Shown here piece by piece: positions 51,996 through 64,000 of a DNA stretch of 64,000 nt. A program made the translations under genes and the position numbers. The notes beneath the pieces were generated by a model. The model saw nothing but the letters and a program-made list of their open reading frames with translations. It ran no database searches and was not told the DNA's origin. This DNA comes from Microcebus murinus (taxonomy: Eukaryota > Chordata > Mammalia > Primates > Cheirogaleidae): contig NC_134136.1 of assembly GCF_040939455.1 (NCBI RefSeq), positions 107,248,014 to 107,312,013 on the forward strand. Direction: 5' to 3'. Position 1 is the first letter of the stretch, and the number at the start of each line of letters is the position of its first letter.

Positions 51996-54138
51996 AGTAC
52001 TGCTTTGTTTGTAAGATATATTCTTTCAGTGTTACCTTTTATGCATTTATTCCAAAAATTTTAAACCAAATAATCTACATTTTTCACAATGCTCATTGTA
52101 ATTTTGGCCTCAAAACAGCAGAAGGGACTAATTTCAAAATATTAATATAAATATTGAATGGGTTAATAAATGTAAGTTGTCCAGCATGGTTCCTGGCATA
52201 GAAAACGCTGAGTTGCATCCCTTCCTTCCTCCTTCCTTTTAAACATCATCACTTGGAGGTAGAAAGTACAATTCTTTGAAGGTTCCAGGATCCTTGAAGG
52301 ACTTGTGTAATTTGAGGAGAGTTTAATAAGGTAATGTTTACAAAGATGTGGAAGGATATAATGAAAGCACTGGAACTAGTAATAGGGAAGTGTTATTATT
52401 TCTCCTAGACTCATAGGAATGAAGAGAAAGAGAGTGATTGCTTATCCCTGGACAAAAAGATAACTGACAGGACTACCCAACAGGAACTTTGATATTGGGT
52501 GATGAATATAGTCAGCCTGCAGTGAATATATGTGCCATGGCCTTTCTTTTCTTTCTCCCTCTGATCTCCTATCCAAGCTGCCATTGGCCAAATCCAACTG
52601 AAAGCCAGAGGGCAAGGGAGTCTGCTGATATAGTTCATAGAGTTCAGCCTCACAGGGAAGAGAAAGGTGGCGAGTGGGCCCAGAGGAATAAACCAAAGAC
52701 ATTCAATACAGCAGACACTGGAACAAATTTCCTTTGAGCCAAGGAATCAATGCCAGGGATGTTCATGTCAGGAAATAAATGAAGGACTGAATGTTCCTCC
52801 CCAGGCCTCCTATAATATTTCTATCTCTGGTAATGTCATTGCAAAGAGCCAATTGTATCACTGGGACATATCTTCTTTTTTAATAGGTATATCAAAGAAC
52901 TGGAATGTTTTGTGGGCTTTAACAGATGAAAATTAACATGTATTTATTCATTATCTCATAGCATCCAATACTTTTAGAGACTTCTCTATACCAGGAACAG
53001 CACTAAAATCTGGCTACAAAGCTAATCAAGAAAAAGCCAAGTTATTCCTTAGTGCTAAGAAGTACTCAAGAGCTAAGTTAGATAGTCTAATAGTGTTACT
53101 ATCTCTCTAGATATAAAATGTTATTTGACAGTAACTCTTTATAAAGCATAATCACTAGGACCCAATGTGTATGTTACACTATTAAGTACATGAGAAATGA
53201 TTCAAACAGATTGCACATTAGAACTTTCATCAGGAACCACACAACAGTTAATGGAAATCAAGCCATTATCTGTAAATAGTCTGTTATGAACCCAAAAGTA
53301 AAGTATGCTTAACCAAAAGTCAGCATGCTTTGTTGTCTATATCAGGTCTATCTTTAACATGCTTTGTAATAAAACTGAATTCTTAACCTAGGCCTGAATT
53401 CTCTTATCTGTAATTTAGATAGTTCAGTATTAATTTATTTTACCATGTATTCTAAAACAACAATTAGTAAAATTATGATAAATAATTTTCCATTTCACAT
53501 TCCTTGATATATCTTAATGTAATTCACAGATAGTTATTTTAAAATTGGTGGAAAGCTTACAATTCGTGATTGTAGCTAATTATATCAGCTTTCAATATAT
53601 CATATAAATTGAAAATTCTGAAAGTTAAATTCATTTTTTTGGGAAAATGATATTCAGACTTGTTCAGATCCAGTAGAAGGAGAAATTATGGCCCAAGGCA
53701 TCCAAATATATCTTTAATTAATAAATGTAAAATTTATTTATAAATAATTAACATTCTTATAATTTCTCAATCACACTATAGTGCAATTGTGGGTGGATAA
53801 TGCATGTGAAAAATGTGGTCTCTTCCTTATCGTCTCCTTCCTCTACTCTCTAGGAAATCAGCCTTGGTTTATTCATTCTCTCCTTTCCCATGCCTATGAT
53901 GAGGGTCTGCCTACAGCTGGTACCAACTCAAAGGAACCAGAGACACACAGAAAGGGTAAAAGTTACATAGGACAGAATATTTAAAAACAAGACCTTCTGT
54001 CCCTGTTATACCTCTATTTCCTTCTGATAGGTTGAACCATTTGAAATTTCTAATTCTATAGTCAAATATCATCAAATTTTGGCAATTTCATATGAATGAA
54101 CCTCATAAATTTCAAAAAGGCATGAGTAATAAACAGCG

Positions 54139-54482
54139 AGTGTTTACTTTGTTTCAGCCAGTATTCTATATACTTTACATGGGTTGTTTTATGTTTTTCT
54201 GTCTTTTTGTGTTTATTTCTTTTTGTACTCTACACATTCAGAGAAACTTCTCTAGTAATGAACTTTAGAAATAATCCCCTAAAGCCTTGTATGGGTTGTT
54301 GTAAGTGCTCTTCTAAACGATAATTTAGAATAATTTCCATTTCACACATGACAAAACTGAGGCACAGAGAATATAAGTAATGTGACTAAAATCACACAAC
54401 AAATAAGTGATAGATAAGAATCTAAATCTAGGCAGTCTATCTCCACGTCTGTTAACCATTCTCTATTTTGGAAACCGCTTTT
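54139..54482 (-). mobile_element. MIR SINE fossil with internal insertion
   Basis: Reverse-complement MIR: 'gtattctatatactttacat' on one side and 'catgacaaaactgaggcac', 'aaaatcacacaacaaataag' on the other, with about 130 bp of other sequence (54195-54325) between. Confidence 0.65.
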
Positions 54483-54534
54483 TAAGCTGGGCTTCTTTGT
54501 CTATAATGCCATTCAGAGTCCAGGTTAAATAGTA

Positions 54535-55245
54535 TTATTATTTTTATTGCAATTTTTATTTGTATATATTCATTCAGTACAAGTGAAATTTTGCTACATG
54601 GATATATTGCATTGTGGTGAAGTCAGAGCCTTCAGGGCATCCATCATGGAAGCAATTCACATTGTACCCACCTAGCAACCTCCCATCATTCACCCTCCTT
54701 CCATGGCACCAAATCTACATTGTCCATCATTTCACACTCTGATTCTGTGTGTACACATTTATCTCCTGCTTATAAGTGAGAATATGTGATGTTTGTATTT
54801 CTGTGTCAGTTGTTTCACTTAACATAATGGCCTCCACTTCTATCCATGTCACGCAAAACACATGATTTCATTCTTTTTTATCACTGAATAGTATTCCATT
54901 GTATGTATATGCCACATTTTCTTTATCCAAGCATCTATTGATGGACACTTAGGTTGAGTCCATATCTTTGCTATTATGAATAGTGCTGTGATAAACATAT
55001 GAGTGTAGGTGTCTTTTCAATATAATGACTTTTTGTCCTTTGGGTAGATATTCAGTAGTGGGATTGTATAGTAGTTCTATTTTTTAGTTCTTTGAGAAAT
55101 CTCCAGATTGTTTTCCATAGAGGTTATATAAATTTATATTTCTACCAACTGTGTATAAGAGTTCCCTTTCATCTGTATATTCACTGACATCTGTTATTTT
55201 TATCTTTTTAATAACAGCCATTCTTATTGGTATAAAATGATAAGG
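54535..55245 (-). mobile_element. L1 ORF2 end and 3' UTR, sense with DMD
   Basis: Plus-strand view: 'cagtacaagtgaaattttgc', 'cttataagtgagaatatgtg', 'tatcactgaatagtattcc', 'aagcatctattgatggacac', 'cctttgggtagatattcagt', 'ccagattgttttccatagag'. Typical of an older primate-era L1 3' region in reverse. Confidence 0.88.
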
Positions 55246-55742
55246 GTTAGATAAGTTTTACTTGTACCCTTTCATGATCTCTTTCAATAAACTAAGGATA
55301 ATTTAACTCATTATTTTTCTTTCCTCTGTGGTTTCTGAAGGTCAAGTACAGTTATATAGCCTAAAAATAAAATTGCTTCTAATTTCAGGTTGAATTTGTA
55401 ATGTAATGATAATAACACAGTGGTAATTCTACATACATACATTAGGAAAATTATTTTTCAAGGTCCTAAATTCCTGTTGTTATATCCCTTGACATTGGGG
55501 ATTTCATTAATTCTTAAGGACTCCAGTATATATGGCATACTTAATAACTGTAGTAAACACTGCTCCTGAGCCCCCAACAAAATTCTTTAAATGCAGAATT
55601 TACTCTAAGGTATTTGAAAAATGTGACTTTTCTGTTAATTAAATTAAAATATGAAAGCAAACTCCACAAAAAACCTCTAGAATGTATAAATCAAAATATA
55701 AGAAACATAGGCCTTAAAGTTGATGAAATTAAATGAGATAGT

Positions 55743-55799
55743 AATAAATAAAATAAAATAAAATAAAATAAAATAAAATAAAATAAAATAAAATAAAAA
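55743..55799. repeat. (AAAAT)n pentanucleotide microsatellite
   Basis: About ten AAAAT units, near-perfect, inside intron 2. Confidence 0.97.
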
Positions 55800-56024
55800 T
55801 TAACTGGTGCATTTAGTGCAGCCATTTCTTGAAAGATACAGTCCAACATGCCAATTAATACTTGAAAGTCTTCTATGCGAGATTTAGTATGGCACCTGGG
55901 AGAAAATAGGCCTTTATTTAAATTATAGTTCTAGCTTTCCCCAGCTGTATGAACGTTGATAAATGACTTAGTATTTTGCTTATCTTCCTCATGTGTCAAA
56001 GGAGGAGGATAGTTAAATTACTCA

Positions 56025-56560
56025 ACTAAATTTAATCAATATTGTTCACTTGCTTTATATTGTCCTGGGCACTGGGAAAAATTGGAAGACAAAAGATGTA
56101 AAAAAAGATACTGCCGTGGTTTTCATGGCTTTTGTCACACACTAGGAAGGTGGTATGCATTTAAACAAATATAATTATAGCACTCTGTTATAATCCTGTC
56201 AATAGTGGTGTTGTAAGTATGGTGCTGGCACAAATAAAAGAGATATCATCTTCACTGGAGAGAATAACAGAACAAAAATCCCTGAACTGAATTGTCAAGA
56301 CTGAATAGGAAATCAACAAGTAGAATTGGAAGGGGAAGAGTATGTCCAGCAAAGGTAACTTCAGATGCTAAAGATCAGATAAAAGGTACAAACTATTCAA
56401 GGAACTGTGCAAGCCAGTTCTTGGAGCATAGCGTACATGAAGGTATGGGAGATGATGAGACTAGAGAGGTGTTAGAGAGCACATCAGAGAGGACTAACTT
56501 TATTTGCCACCCAAAGGAGATTAGCCAAATGTCTGCTGGTCTTTTTGTTTTTATACTTTT
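56025..56560 (+). repeat. Old interspersed repeat, family unresolved
   Basis: 'ttgtcctgggcactggga' at the left and 'aggaactgtgcaagccagtt', 'cttggagcatagcgtacatg' and 'gggagatgatgagactagag' to the right follow a very common mammalian repeat whose name I cannot recall with certainty. The 107-codon frame at 56292-56615 comes from this repeat. Confidence 0.4.
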
Positions 56561-56789
56561 AAACATGGTATCTAGTGATGAGAATTTTGACAATATTTTT
56601 CACTTTAATATTTAGACTGATGTTTTAATGTAGTTAGTATTGTTTAGGAAAGACCAATATTGGCATTGTTTATAGGCTATTCTTACGTGAAAATATTCCT
56701 TGGCAAGGTAGCCATAGTGTCCAGGAGCAACTGCTCTAAATAGTACATGAACTGCAAAAATGGGTCAAATATTTAATCATTCCCTGAAT

Positions 56790-57278
56790 CCATGGGCTTT
56801 GCAATGTGGCATTGCTGCTCCTCCCAGGAAGAGGTGGTATCTATTTCCCTGCTTCTTGAATCTGGGTTGGTCTTTTATTGCTTTGACCAATAGAATGCAA
56901 TGGAAATGATGGCATTCCTTTTTCAAATGCAGGCCTCAAAATGGTTTAAAGACTTTTGTTTTCTCAATCATGCCTCTGCCTTCACCATACTGCCTGAGCC
57001 AGATCACTGAAGGATGAGACATGTGGAACAGCCAAATTTCCTTAGTTGTCCCAGATGAGATCATCGAAGGCCAGAAGATAGCCAGATATGTGGGAGAGCT
57101 CAGCTGAAATCAACAATGTCACCGATTCAACCCCCAGCTAACTAGAGACATATGAGTAATCCCAGCAGCACACTAAAGAGCTGCCTGGCCAACGTGTATA
57201 TTTGAAATAATATGGTTGTTGTTTTAACCTACTGAGTTTCAAGGTGGCTTGTTACACAGCAATAGCTAACTGATACAT
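56790..57278 (+). mobile_element. MLT1-type LTR (ERVL-MaLR), solo
   Basis: 'gggctttgcaatgtggcatt' at the left, a 'gtctgctttgaccaatag'-like block near 56880, and the diagnostic right end 'tggttgttgttttaacctac', 'tgttacacagcaatagctaa', 'ctgatacatg'. Only LTR sequence is seen, with no internal retroviral coding part. Antisense to DMD. Confidence 0.82.
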
Positions 57279-58854
57279 GTCTACATATGCATGTTTGGTT
57301 CTACACTGAAGAAAGATGTCTGAAAAATTAAACTGCAGTATAAATATAGGTACATTATTTACAAAATAACATTTTTAAAAGAACCCTTGGAATTTTTGTG
57401 AAAAGGCACTTCAAGCTAAAAAGCATTATTTGACTGTTGAAATTGAGTATGGGCAAAGCATTACAAATTCTATCAAGAGATGTGACTCAATAAATGCTGT
57501 GGAAAAGAACACAGTCAATAAACTCTACACAGTTCATCCAATGCCATCTCGCAAAAAAGAAATAATTAACAGAGCCTTAGTATTTTTAATTGTCAGCTTA
57601 GTGGAAAGAAAATAAATATAATAGTGTCAACCTTAAAATATTTCTAAAGCTACCTTTAGTAAAATGTGTTTTTTAAACTCCTCTGCTATGGTTAAACTGA
57701 ATACTGTAAATAATACTTCTTGCCCAACACATTCATGTGAAGTTTACTGGGAGAAGTTAAAAATAAATTTGTGGACTTCATGTTTTCACTCACTTGCTAG
57801 ATTTTTACTCTGCTGTCACTTTAGATAAAAATTCCTGTTTATCTTTTTTCTTCATTATAAACTATGATTTCCAGTGATTTATTATTCAGACATTTCCAAA
57901 ACAAAAATAGTGAATCACAAAGAATTATCTGTGAACTAAAACTGTCACCTTCAGTTAGTGTTTCTAGAAAAAATGTGTTTTAAAATAAATTAAGTTGAAT
58001 TACAGCCAAAGGAAAATAGTAAGGTTTGACTTTTTTTTCTTACCAAGTTAAAGAGAAAAATTTAAAATTGTCCTGTAAATTACTTATAAAATCTTAATAG
58101 GCACCTATCATTGCAAAAATAGAAAAACTTACTTTTATAATTTTTTAAATAGCAGATTTATCAGAAGTTTTCTATTATTACGTTACTTAACTGTAAGAGC
58201 TGGCTAATTTAGTGATTCATCTTTATCAACACCAAACATTTGCTAATTGTAAACATTGGTGTGCAAAATGTTTGATTTCAAGAAAACAGTAACTTTCTCA
58301 AAATATTATTGAGCAAAAAGGAAACTCAAATCACCTTGGTTTAAAAATAATTATTATATTGAAAATGGAAACTCTCTTGAATTGGTATCAAATTTTTTAA
58401 GTTTAGTGTTCACTCACTTGGCTGAATGATCTATCCTTTACCCCTTAAAGTTAAATATTACTTGGAATACACTAACTCTCTTTGTATTGAACTTAGACTG
58501 TAGTATCTGATATGAGGATTTAAACAAAACACTTTAAGTAAAATTTAAAAAGGAAAAATATTAATTTTACTTAGTTTTAAAATGGGTTCTTCTGATTTTA
58601 AAGCCATTAAATGTGTAGTTTATAAAAATACAGAATAATAATAAAAAGAAAATAAGTTAGAATCTCACCACTCAACCTATATTAACATATTGTTGTATTT
58701 TCATACAGCTTTTCTTCTGTTGCTATATATATAAGCACGTTTTATTCAAACTTGCATTTATTTCATATTTCTATGCTTTCTCTTCCTCCCTCTCTAACTT
58801 GTCCCAGCCTCGTCCTGACTCCCATCCTCTTTCATCAAACTACCATTTCAGAAT

Positions 58855-59065
58855 GCTTATTAATTAACCCATGATGTTCTAAGGATTTTATAAATAGTAT
58901 TAAAATTATTCTGTTTGATATGAGGAGAAATTAGGTGGAAAATATTTTTTTCTGGTTTTTAGAGATAAGAAAATTAAGACTCAGAGGTCTTACGTAAATA
59001 TACCAAGGTATTTAAGCTCAGATTTAAATCCATTCTTTCTGACTCTATAGGCTGTAGTCTTCATC
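58855..59065 (-). mobile_element. MIR SINE fossil
   Basis: Reverse-complement MIR: 'agataagaaaattaagactc', 'agaggtcttacgtaaatata', 'gctcagatttaaatccattc'. Confidence 0.6.
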
Positions 59066-60208
59066 CATAATCCATTCCTTCATTTATTGTTTGTTGATTT
59101 TATTGAACCTCATATGATGAACATATTCCTGCATAATTCAAAAAAATATTTAAAAATTTATTTGGAAAAAATGCATCATGGTGAAGGCTGAACACTTAAT
59201 TTTATTTAAAAAAATAGACTCTTGTTTCAGCACCCTCTCAATTATGGTCCCATTAAGGACTTACTGTCATGTGTACCTTGGCCTGTATTACCAAGACTGG
59301 AGGCTAAAATGTGCCCATGTCTAAATCTAAGATGACGGACTAGATGGCTCCCCAAATTCTGCCAATTTGGGAATTCGCAAATCATAATCAGCCCTCTGGG
59401 AATTCAAAATCAAGTAGCACTGAGAATTATCCTGATGTCCTTATTTTATGAAATATATTCAGTGTGGTATGATTGTTGTGAGAACAAGGATTTAGAAGCT
59501 ATTTTATCAATAGCTTATTCTTTGATATTTATGTTTATCAATCATTGGTAATTCTGCCCATATTCTATCTTATCCTTAAAATAATTGTGTGAGCAATCTC
59601 ATGAGAAAATAGATGAATAGAAATTGATTCATTAATACATGTATGGAAAAATTATACAAAATACTAAATATTATCTACTTTAGTTTACAAAACCAGAATC
59701 ATAGTGTTGTAATAACACTTCAATTATTACCAACAACCTCCTCATTACCCAATCTTAACAACTCCTTAGAGGCACTTAAAAATATACATGATCACTAAAA
59801 TGGGCTTCACTTTTCTTATTGTATTCTTTAGTGACTAAAACCAATTTGACCACAAATTAATCTGTAACAAACTACTGATAGGGGGAAAATATCCATGATA
59901 AAGTGCTATAATATTTTTGCTTTTTTTTATGTGTGATCCATCATGAACAGGTTGAATAGCAGTTCTAAAATTTCAAGGACAAATACCTCTTCAATTTATA
60001 TATAACAAGTAATTCATGCCAATAATAATGAAAATGAAAACAAAGCAAAGTGATGCAGAAATGAAACATTCATACTTTCACAAAACACTAAAGGCAGTAG
60101 TAAATGGCAAAGCTTGCCAGGGCTACCTTGTATACCTGGGATGAAATTGCTATTGCCAGTTGGAGCCGGAATCTATACAGTAATGAACTCTGGCCACAAT
60201 GTTGTTTT

Positions 60209-60233
60209 TGTTTGCTTGCTTGCTTGCTTGCTT
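60209..60233. repeat. (TTGC)n short tandem repeat
   Basis: Six consecutive TTGC units; short but perfect. Confidence 0.9.
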
Positions 60234-60839
60234 GATGTTTTAGAGATTCTTCATACCACATTATTAAAATGTCCTTCTCTTGTTTCCTCACTGTAAGCTT
60301 TGACTTAGGGTGTGAATAGAGCCACCCTCCTCCAACCTGCAATCTTTCCCCATATTTTTATTTCTTTTCATATTGGTCCATTTTTCCTCGCTGCTTCACC
60401 ATCAGTTCACCTCTGGATGCTTTTTTTTCAGCATCTTTGGAAACCCTAGAGTACTTTGAACAGTTGTTTTCATGGCCTCAGTCTCAGCTACTACATCACA
60501 AGCTCTCCTTACTTAGAATTAAACCTTCGTTTTCATTTTCCTACAATCAGAGCAGGCTAAAGGCTTGCCTCCTTTTCCCCTTCGTGACCCCTTAAGATCA
60601 TGTGGCAGGTTTATATTTTGACAGAGTAACTAATGTCCTCCCCCATTCCTAGAAGCTATTAGTATATATGTGTACTTCCCCAAGTATTATATTGTTACCA
60701 TAAGAATGCAAAGAAAGACACCAAGGGTCAAATACTGTGTTTCTAAGTAATTATCTGAAATCCATGGAGAAAATATAAGTTCTGCATTGCAAAATCCTTA
60801 TTTTTCTGGCCTCACTGCCTTAGGAATTTAGCCCAGGCC

Positions 60840-61300
60840 TCAGGCTGCTTTTTGTCAGCCAATGGTGGGACTAGCCAGTACTTGGGTTTTGGGGCAGAAG
60901 ATTTCCCTCTGGCTGGGCTAAATGCTCCCTTCGTGAGCACCAGCAGAATTCTGCCCTGTGCTGTGCTCTGCTATGCCAGCGCAGCCCTGAGTTTCAATGC
61001 AAAGTCCCTCAATTATTTCAGTCTCCCTCCTCTGGGCACTCGAATTCTCTGTCCACTTGGTGGGCTGGCATGATACTTTTCGGGTGATAGGAAAGGAGTG
61101 GTGTAGGCAATGCAAGATTGTCTTTTCTGTCCTCTTCAGCACTTTATTTATTGATATAATGCAGAAATCAGGTAGTATGATAGCTCATCTGATTTTGGGT
61201 TCTTCTGAAGGTGTTTGCTTGTGTGGATAGTTGTTGACCTGGTGTTTGTGTGGAGGAATGGTCACTGAAAGTTTCTATTCTGCCATCTTGCTTAGTCCCC
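60840..61300 (-). mobile_element. Possible old L1 5' UTR in reverse
   Basis: A GC-richer block ending 'ttctattctgccatcttgct', which in reverse reads 'agcaagatggcagaatagaa', the typical opening of an old L1 5' UTR. The interior ('ctggctgggctaaatgctcc', 'gagtttcaatgcaaagtcc') fits such a region but is too diverged to be sure. L1 5' UTRs can carry promoter activity; none can be shown here. Confidence 0.42.
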
Positions 61301-61667
61301 TCAAGATTAATCTAATGTCAGGATAATTAATTTTATTAGCAGAAGACTCCAAAGGAGGATGACTATGGACCTGACACCCTTGATTCCTAGATGTGACATA
61401 AGACCCTTTAAAATTAAAGGTTTTTACTGCATGATGTTAGATTTGATAGTGATTAAGTTTCTACATTTCTGGAATTTTTTTTTTTGTCTCCCTAGGGAGA
61501 TGAACAATAGACAAGTAAATAAATAAATAAATATAAAATGACAACATTTTAAATTCCAAGGCAGAAATAGAGATATCTTTAAGAGAATTATAGGGCTAAA
61601 CTGCTTTTTTCTGAGGATGTGAAATTTAAGGGAAGATCTGAAAGATGATATCTAGTCATACTCTTTA

Positions 61668-61680
61668 CTTACTTACTTAC

Positions 61681-61727
<47 letters not shown>

Positions 61728-62045
61728 TTTTTGAGACAGAGTCTCACTCTGTTGCCTGGGCTAGAGTGCCGTGGTGTCAGCCTAGCTCACAGCAACCTCA
61801 AACTCCTGAACTCAAGCAACCCTCCTGCCTCAGCCTCCCGAGTAGCTGGGATTACAGGCATGCACCACGATGCCCAGCTATTTTTTTCTATATATTTTTA
61901 GTTGGCCAATTGATTTCTTTTTATTTTTAGTAGAGACGGGGTCTTGCTCTTGCTCAGGCTGGTTTCGAACTCCTGACCTTGAGCAATCCTCCCGCCTCGG
62001 CCTCCCAGTGTGCTAGATTACAGGCGTGAGCTACTGCACCCGGCC
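61668..62045 (-). mobile_element. Alu SINE with tail turned into (TTTA)n
   Basis: Reverse Alu: 'gagacagagtctcactctg', 'cctagctcacagcaacctc', 'ttagttggccaattgattt', ending 'gctactgcacccggcc'. The A tail has become a CTTA/TTTA tetranucleotide array at 61663-61731. The 16 bp target-site duplication 'ctagtcatactcttta' lies at 61652-61667 and 62046-62061. Sense with DMD. Confidence 0.96.
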
Positions 62046-62227
62046 CTAGTCATACTCTTTAAGAATAGGAATAATAATAGAACTGCAGACAGAAGGCACA
62101 GCATACACAAAGGTAAATATGGGGAGTGGGGCTAAATGAAGTAAATGGTCAAAGAAGCAATATGTGCTCTTAAGATAGCTGGCTATTAACCTCTCTGGGA
62201 TTTTGATTAATTCCTTTCTTTCCTCAT

Positions 62228-62400
62228 AGATACATATACACACACACACATACATATACACATATATATGTATACATACATACATATATATATATACATG
62301 TGTATATACATACACATATATGAATATATATACACAGATGTAAATATATTAATATAATATTAATAAAATACATATTTTATATATATGTATATATGGGAAG
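62228..62400. repeat. CA/TA compound microsatellite
   Basis: A (CA)n run at 62238-62250, followed by about 150 bp of TACATA, TATATA and related units. Confidence 0.9.
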
Positions 62401-62700
62401 TAGTATGCTTTAGTGTTAAAGAGTCCACGTCAAAACTAGGCTCAGGCTTCTGTTTCTCAGATATTAGTGCATATCAGAACCATCTGGATAAGTCTGTTAA
62501 AAACTGCAAGTTGCCAGATGATTCTGATGCAGGTATACACTACATTACATCTTGAGAAACTCAATTCTAGGCTTATCTCTGCCAATGACTCTGTGACCTT
62601 GAATACATCAAGGCACATGTTTGAGCATTTTATTCTATATATGAAAATGAAATAGGCCATGCTGATTATTCTCTAAGGATACTCTCAGCACTCACAATCT
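62401..62700 (+). mobile_element. MIR interrupted by a MER5-like element
   Basis: MIR start ('gctttagtgttaaagagtcc', 'aactaggctcaggcttc') and MIR continuation ('ttatctctgccaatgactc', 'gtgaccttgaatacatcaag') are separated by 62463-62565. The insert reads 'tatcagaaccatctggataa', 'gtctgttaaaaactgcaag', 'agatgattctgatgcaggta', a MER5-like hAT pattern. Confidence 0.62.
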
Positions 62701-62904
62701 CTTATTTTTGTGTCTAGAATCTAAAGAATGCTAGGAAAAAAGATGCAAACATAATAAAGCTGTAGAGGCTAGGAATATTTACTACAAGTTAGAAAACACT
62801 TATCCTTGGGATTCTCAAAATTAGAGATATAAATGAAATCATGATATGTTATACAAATGTTATCAAATAAAAGAAAAGGAACTTCATCTTAGTCTAAACT
62901 CTAA

Positions 62905-63415
62905 GAGAAAGGTTTTCAAACTGAGGTCCATGGGGGCAAGGAAAGGAAGTTCATGGCGCCCCTGAACTCAGAAAAGAAAAAAAAAAACTTACATCTTTAT
63001 ATTCTATGAATTCTAACGTAAATTTATCATATTCTTTATGATTTAAGGCAATTAAGCATAGTTAACAATACTTGAGGTTTGTCACAGATAGCAATCACAT
63101 ATATTTTTATATCACATGATACCTCTTGTAAATGTCTCCCTATATTGCTTACACTGGTCAATGTTTGAAAATGATGATGTCTATTAACCTCTATTCTACA
63201 TCTTGTTAGTTAATGCATTAAAAAAAGAGTCACATCTATTAGCACACTGCAAATTTATTTAATATTTTGACAACTGGTTTTCTTCGTAACTTTATGTATT
63301 CAATATTACATATTTACAAAACTATTCTAAGGAGATGTCCACAGGATTCTCTAGAATGCTAAATGGATCTATGGCACATGAAGGTTTTAGGAATCACCTT
63401 GGATTCTCTCCATTT
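62905..63415 (+). mobile_element. Possible DNA transposon remnant
   Basis: 'aaggttttcaaactgaggtc' with 'catgggggcaag' at the left and 'gctaaatggatctatggcac' with 'atgaaggttttaggaatc' at the right resemble the two ends of a known non-autonomous repeat of the 'ggtccatgg' type. The family is not certain. Confidence 0.35.
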
Positions 63416-63802
63416 TTGCACATTTTCCATTTCTTAAATGATGGAAATATAATAGCTTTTGTATTAAGGATGCTAATATGGATTTTATAGGATAACTCTG
63501 TTTCATGTAATTTTTCTTTAATTTCCTGAGAAGTTTTGTCACACAATTGAAATACTGTCTTTAAAATGAAAAGAGTTTTTTATTGAATTTATGGATGCTC
63601 TGTGAAATACTTAAAGTGGTATATTAGTTTGTAAATGGAGCACAAGTGTTATTCAAAGCCCTTAAAGTGACTGCTTTAAAATTTGCTAGATATATATCCC
63701 AGCCAGAAGTTATAATCTAAATATGAAAGTGCAAAATACATTTAATAAGTTAAAAAATTTCCTGTTCTAGAGTCATACTTTCACTGATACCATACAGAGT
63801 GC

Positions 63803-64000
63803 TAAGTGTGGGAATGACCCAGTCAGCCTGCTTTCCAATCTCAGTCCAGATCTGAGGAGGGATGATATATGTGAGTTTTATGTGTTGAATCTCTTTGCTT
63901 AACTAGCACTGTGTTCTTGGAAAAGTCATGTGACTTTATGGACCCTTAATTTGCCCATCTCATAAATGGGGATAATAACAGTACATACCTCGCAAGGTTG
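63803..64000 (+). mobile_element. MIR SINE fossil, cut by window edge
   Basis: 'actagcactgtgttcttgga', 'aaagtcatgtgactttatgg', 'atctcataaatggggataat', 'acagtacatacctcgcaagg' match the MIR core and run off the right edge. Confidence 0.82.

Larger units (their letters stand above)
44650..64000 (-). other. DMD: DMD intron 2 (3' part)
   Basis: The last 19.35 kb of intron 2, entering exon 3; the intron continues past the right edge, and in human it is very long. Contents: an antisense 2.9 kb L1, an older L1 in DMD sense orientation, an MLT1-type LTR, MIRs, one Alu and several microsatellites. I see no alternative first exon or CpG-rich promoter. Unassigned stretches are 48.35-49.0, 50.3-51.8, 52.0-54.1, 57.3-58.85 and 59.1-60.8 kb. 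A block at 52500-52740 is less AT-rich and resembles a common old repeat that I cannot name. Confidence 0.93.

Noticed and set aside
60918..61230. Overlapping frames at about 61 kb as small genes
   Set aside because: They lie in a GC-richer block that looks repeat-derived; no conserved domain is visible and the frames on the two strands simply overlap.
62046..62315. A minus-strand frame with a Tyr/Val/Ile-rich end
   Set aside because: Its first part is translated CA/TA microsatellite.

Overview
This is a mammalian X-linked window carrying the 5' part of the dystrophin gene (DMD) on the minus strand. Five short blocks between 1837 and 44649 are bounded by AG and GT splice sites. They have the exact lengths of human DMD exons 3 to 7 (93, 78, 93, 173 and 119 bp), and read in order on the minus strand they give one continuous stretch of the dystrophin N-terminal actin-binding domain. 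Gene identity is therefore firm. The five Alu elements have right arms containing 'gctgtgagctaggctgac' and middle A-rich linkers containing 'ttggccaa'. From memory this is the strepsirrhine type, and the form with 'actcactctagcc' points to Malagasy lemurs. Species cannot be settled from this sequence alone.

Layout by window coordinate, which runs opposite to transcription: part of intron 7 (1-1836), exon 7 (1837-1955), intron 6 (1956-9253), exon 6 (9254-9426), intron 5 (9427-15126), exon 5 (15127-15219), intron 4 (15220-40232), exon 4 (40233-40310), intron 3 (40311-44556), exon 3 (44557-44649), and the 3' part of intron 2 (44650-64000). Exons 1, 2 and 8 onward lie outside, and I see no promoter. 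The exons encode the rest of calponin-homology domain 1 (exons 3-5) and most of CH2 (exons 6-7), which bind F-actin at the sarcolemma. Compared with human dystrophin as I remember it, I see two substitutions, both conservative: F to Y at the first codon of exon 3, and R to K in exon 7.

The introns are AT-rich and full of transposon remnants: L1 fragments of several ages (some 5'-inverted, some nested), Alus with clear target-site duplications, MIR and L2 fossils, an MLT1-type LTR, MER5-like pieces and several microsatellites. Long stretches hold nothing I can name. No second gene, RNA gene, CRISPR array or prokaryote-type system is visible.

I found no new biological system. The points most worth a second look are local: an L1 3' fragment whose target-site duplication starts at intron 6 position +7, just past the U1 site of exon 6; a (TG)n tract inside the exon 7 splice acceptor; conservation of the exon 6 AUGs used by the reported exon 5 IRES; two L1 insertions with twin-priming structure; an inverted Alu pair upstream of exon 5; and a four-layer nest of insertions in intron 4.
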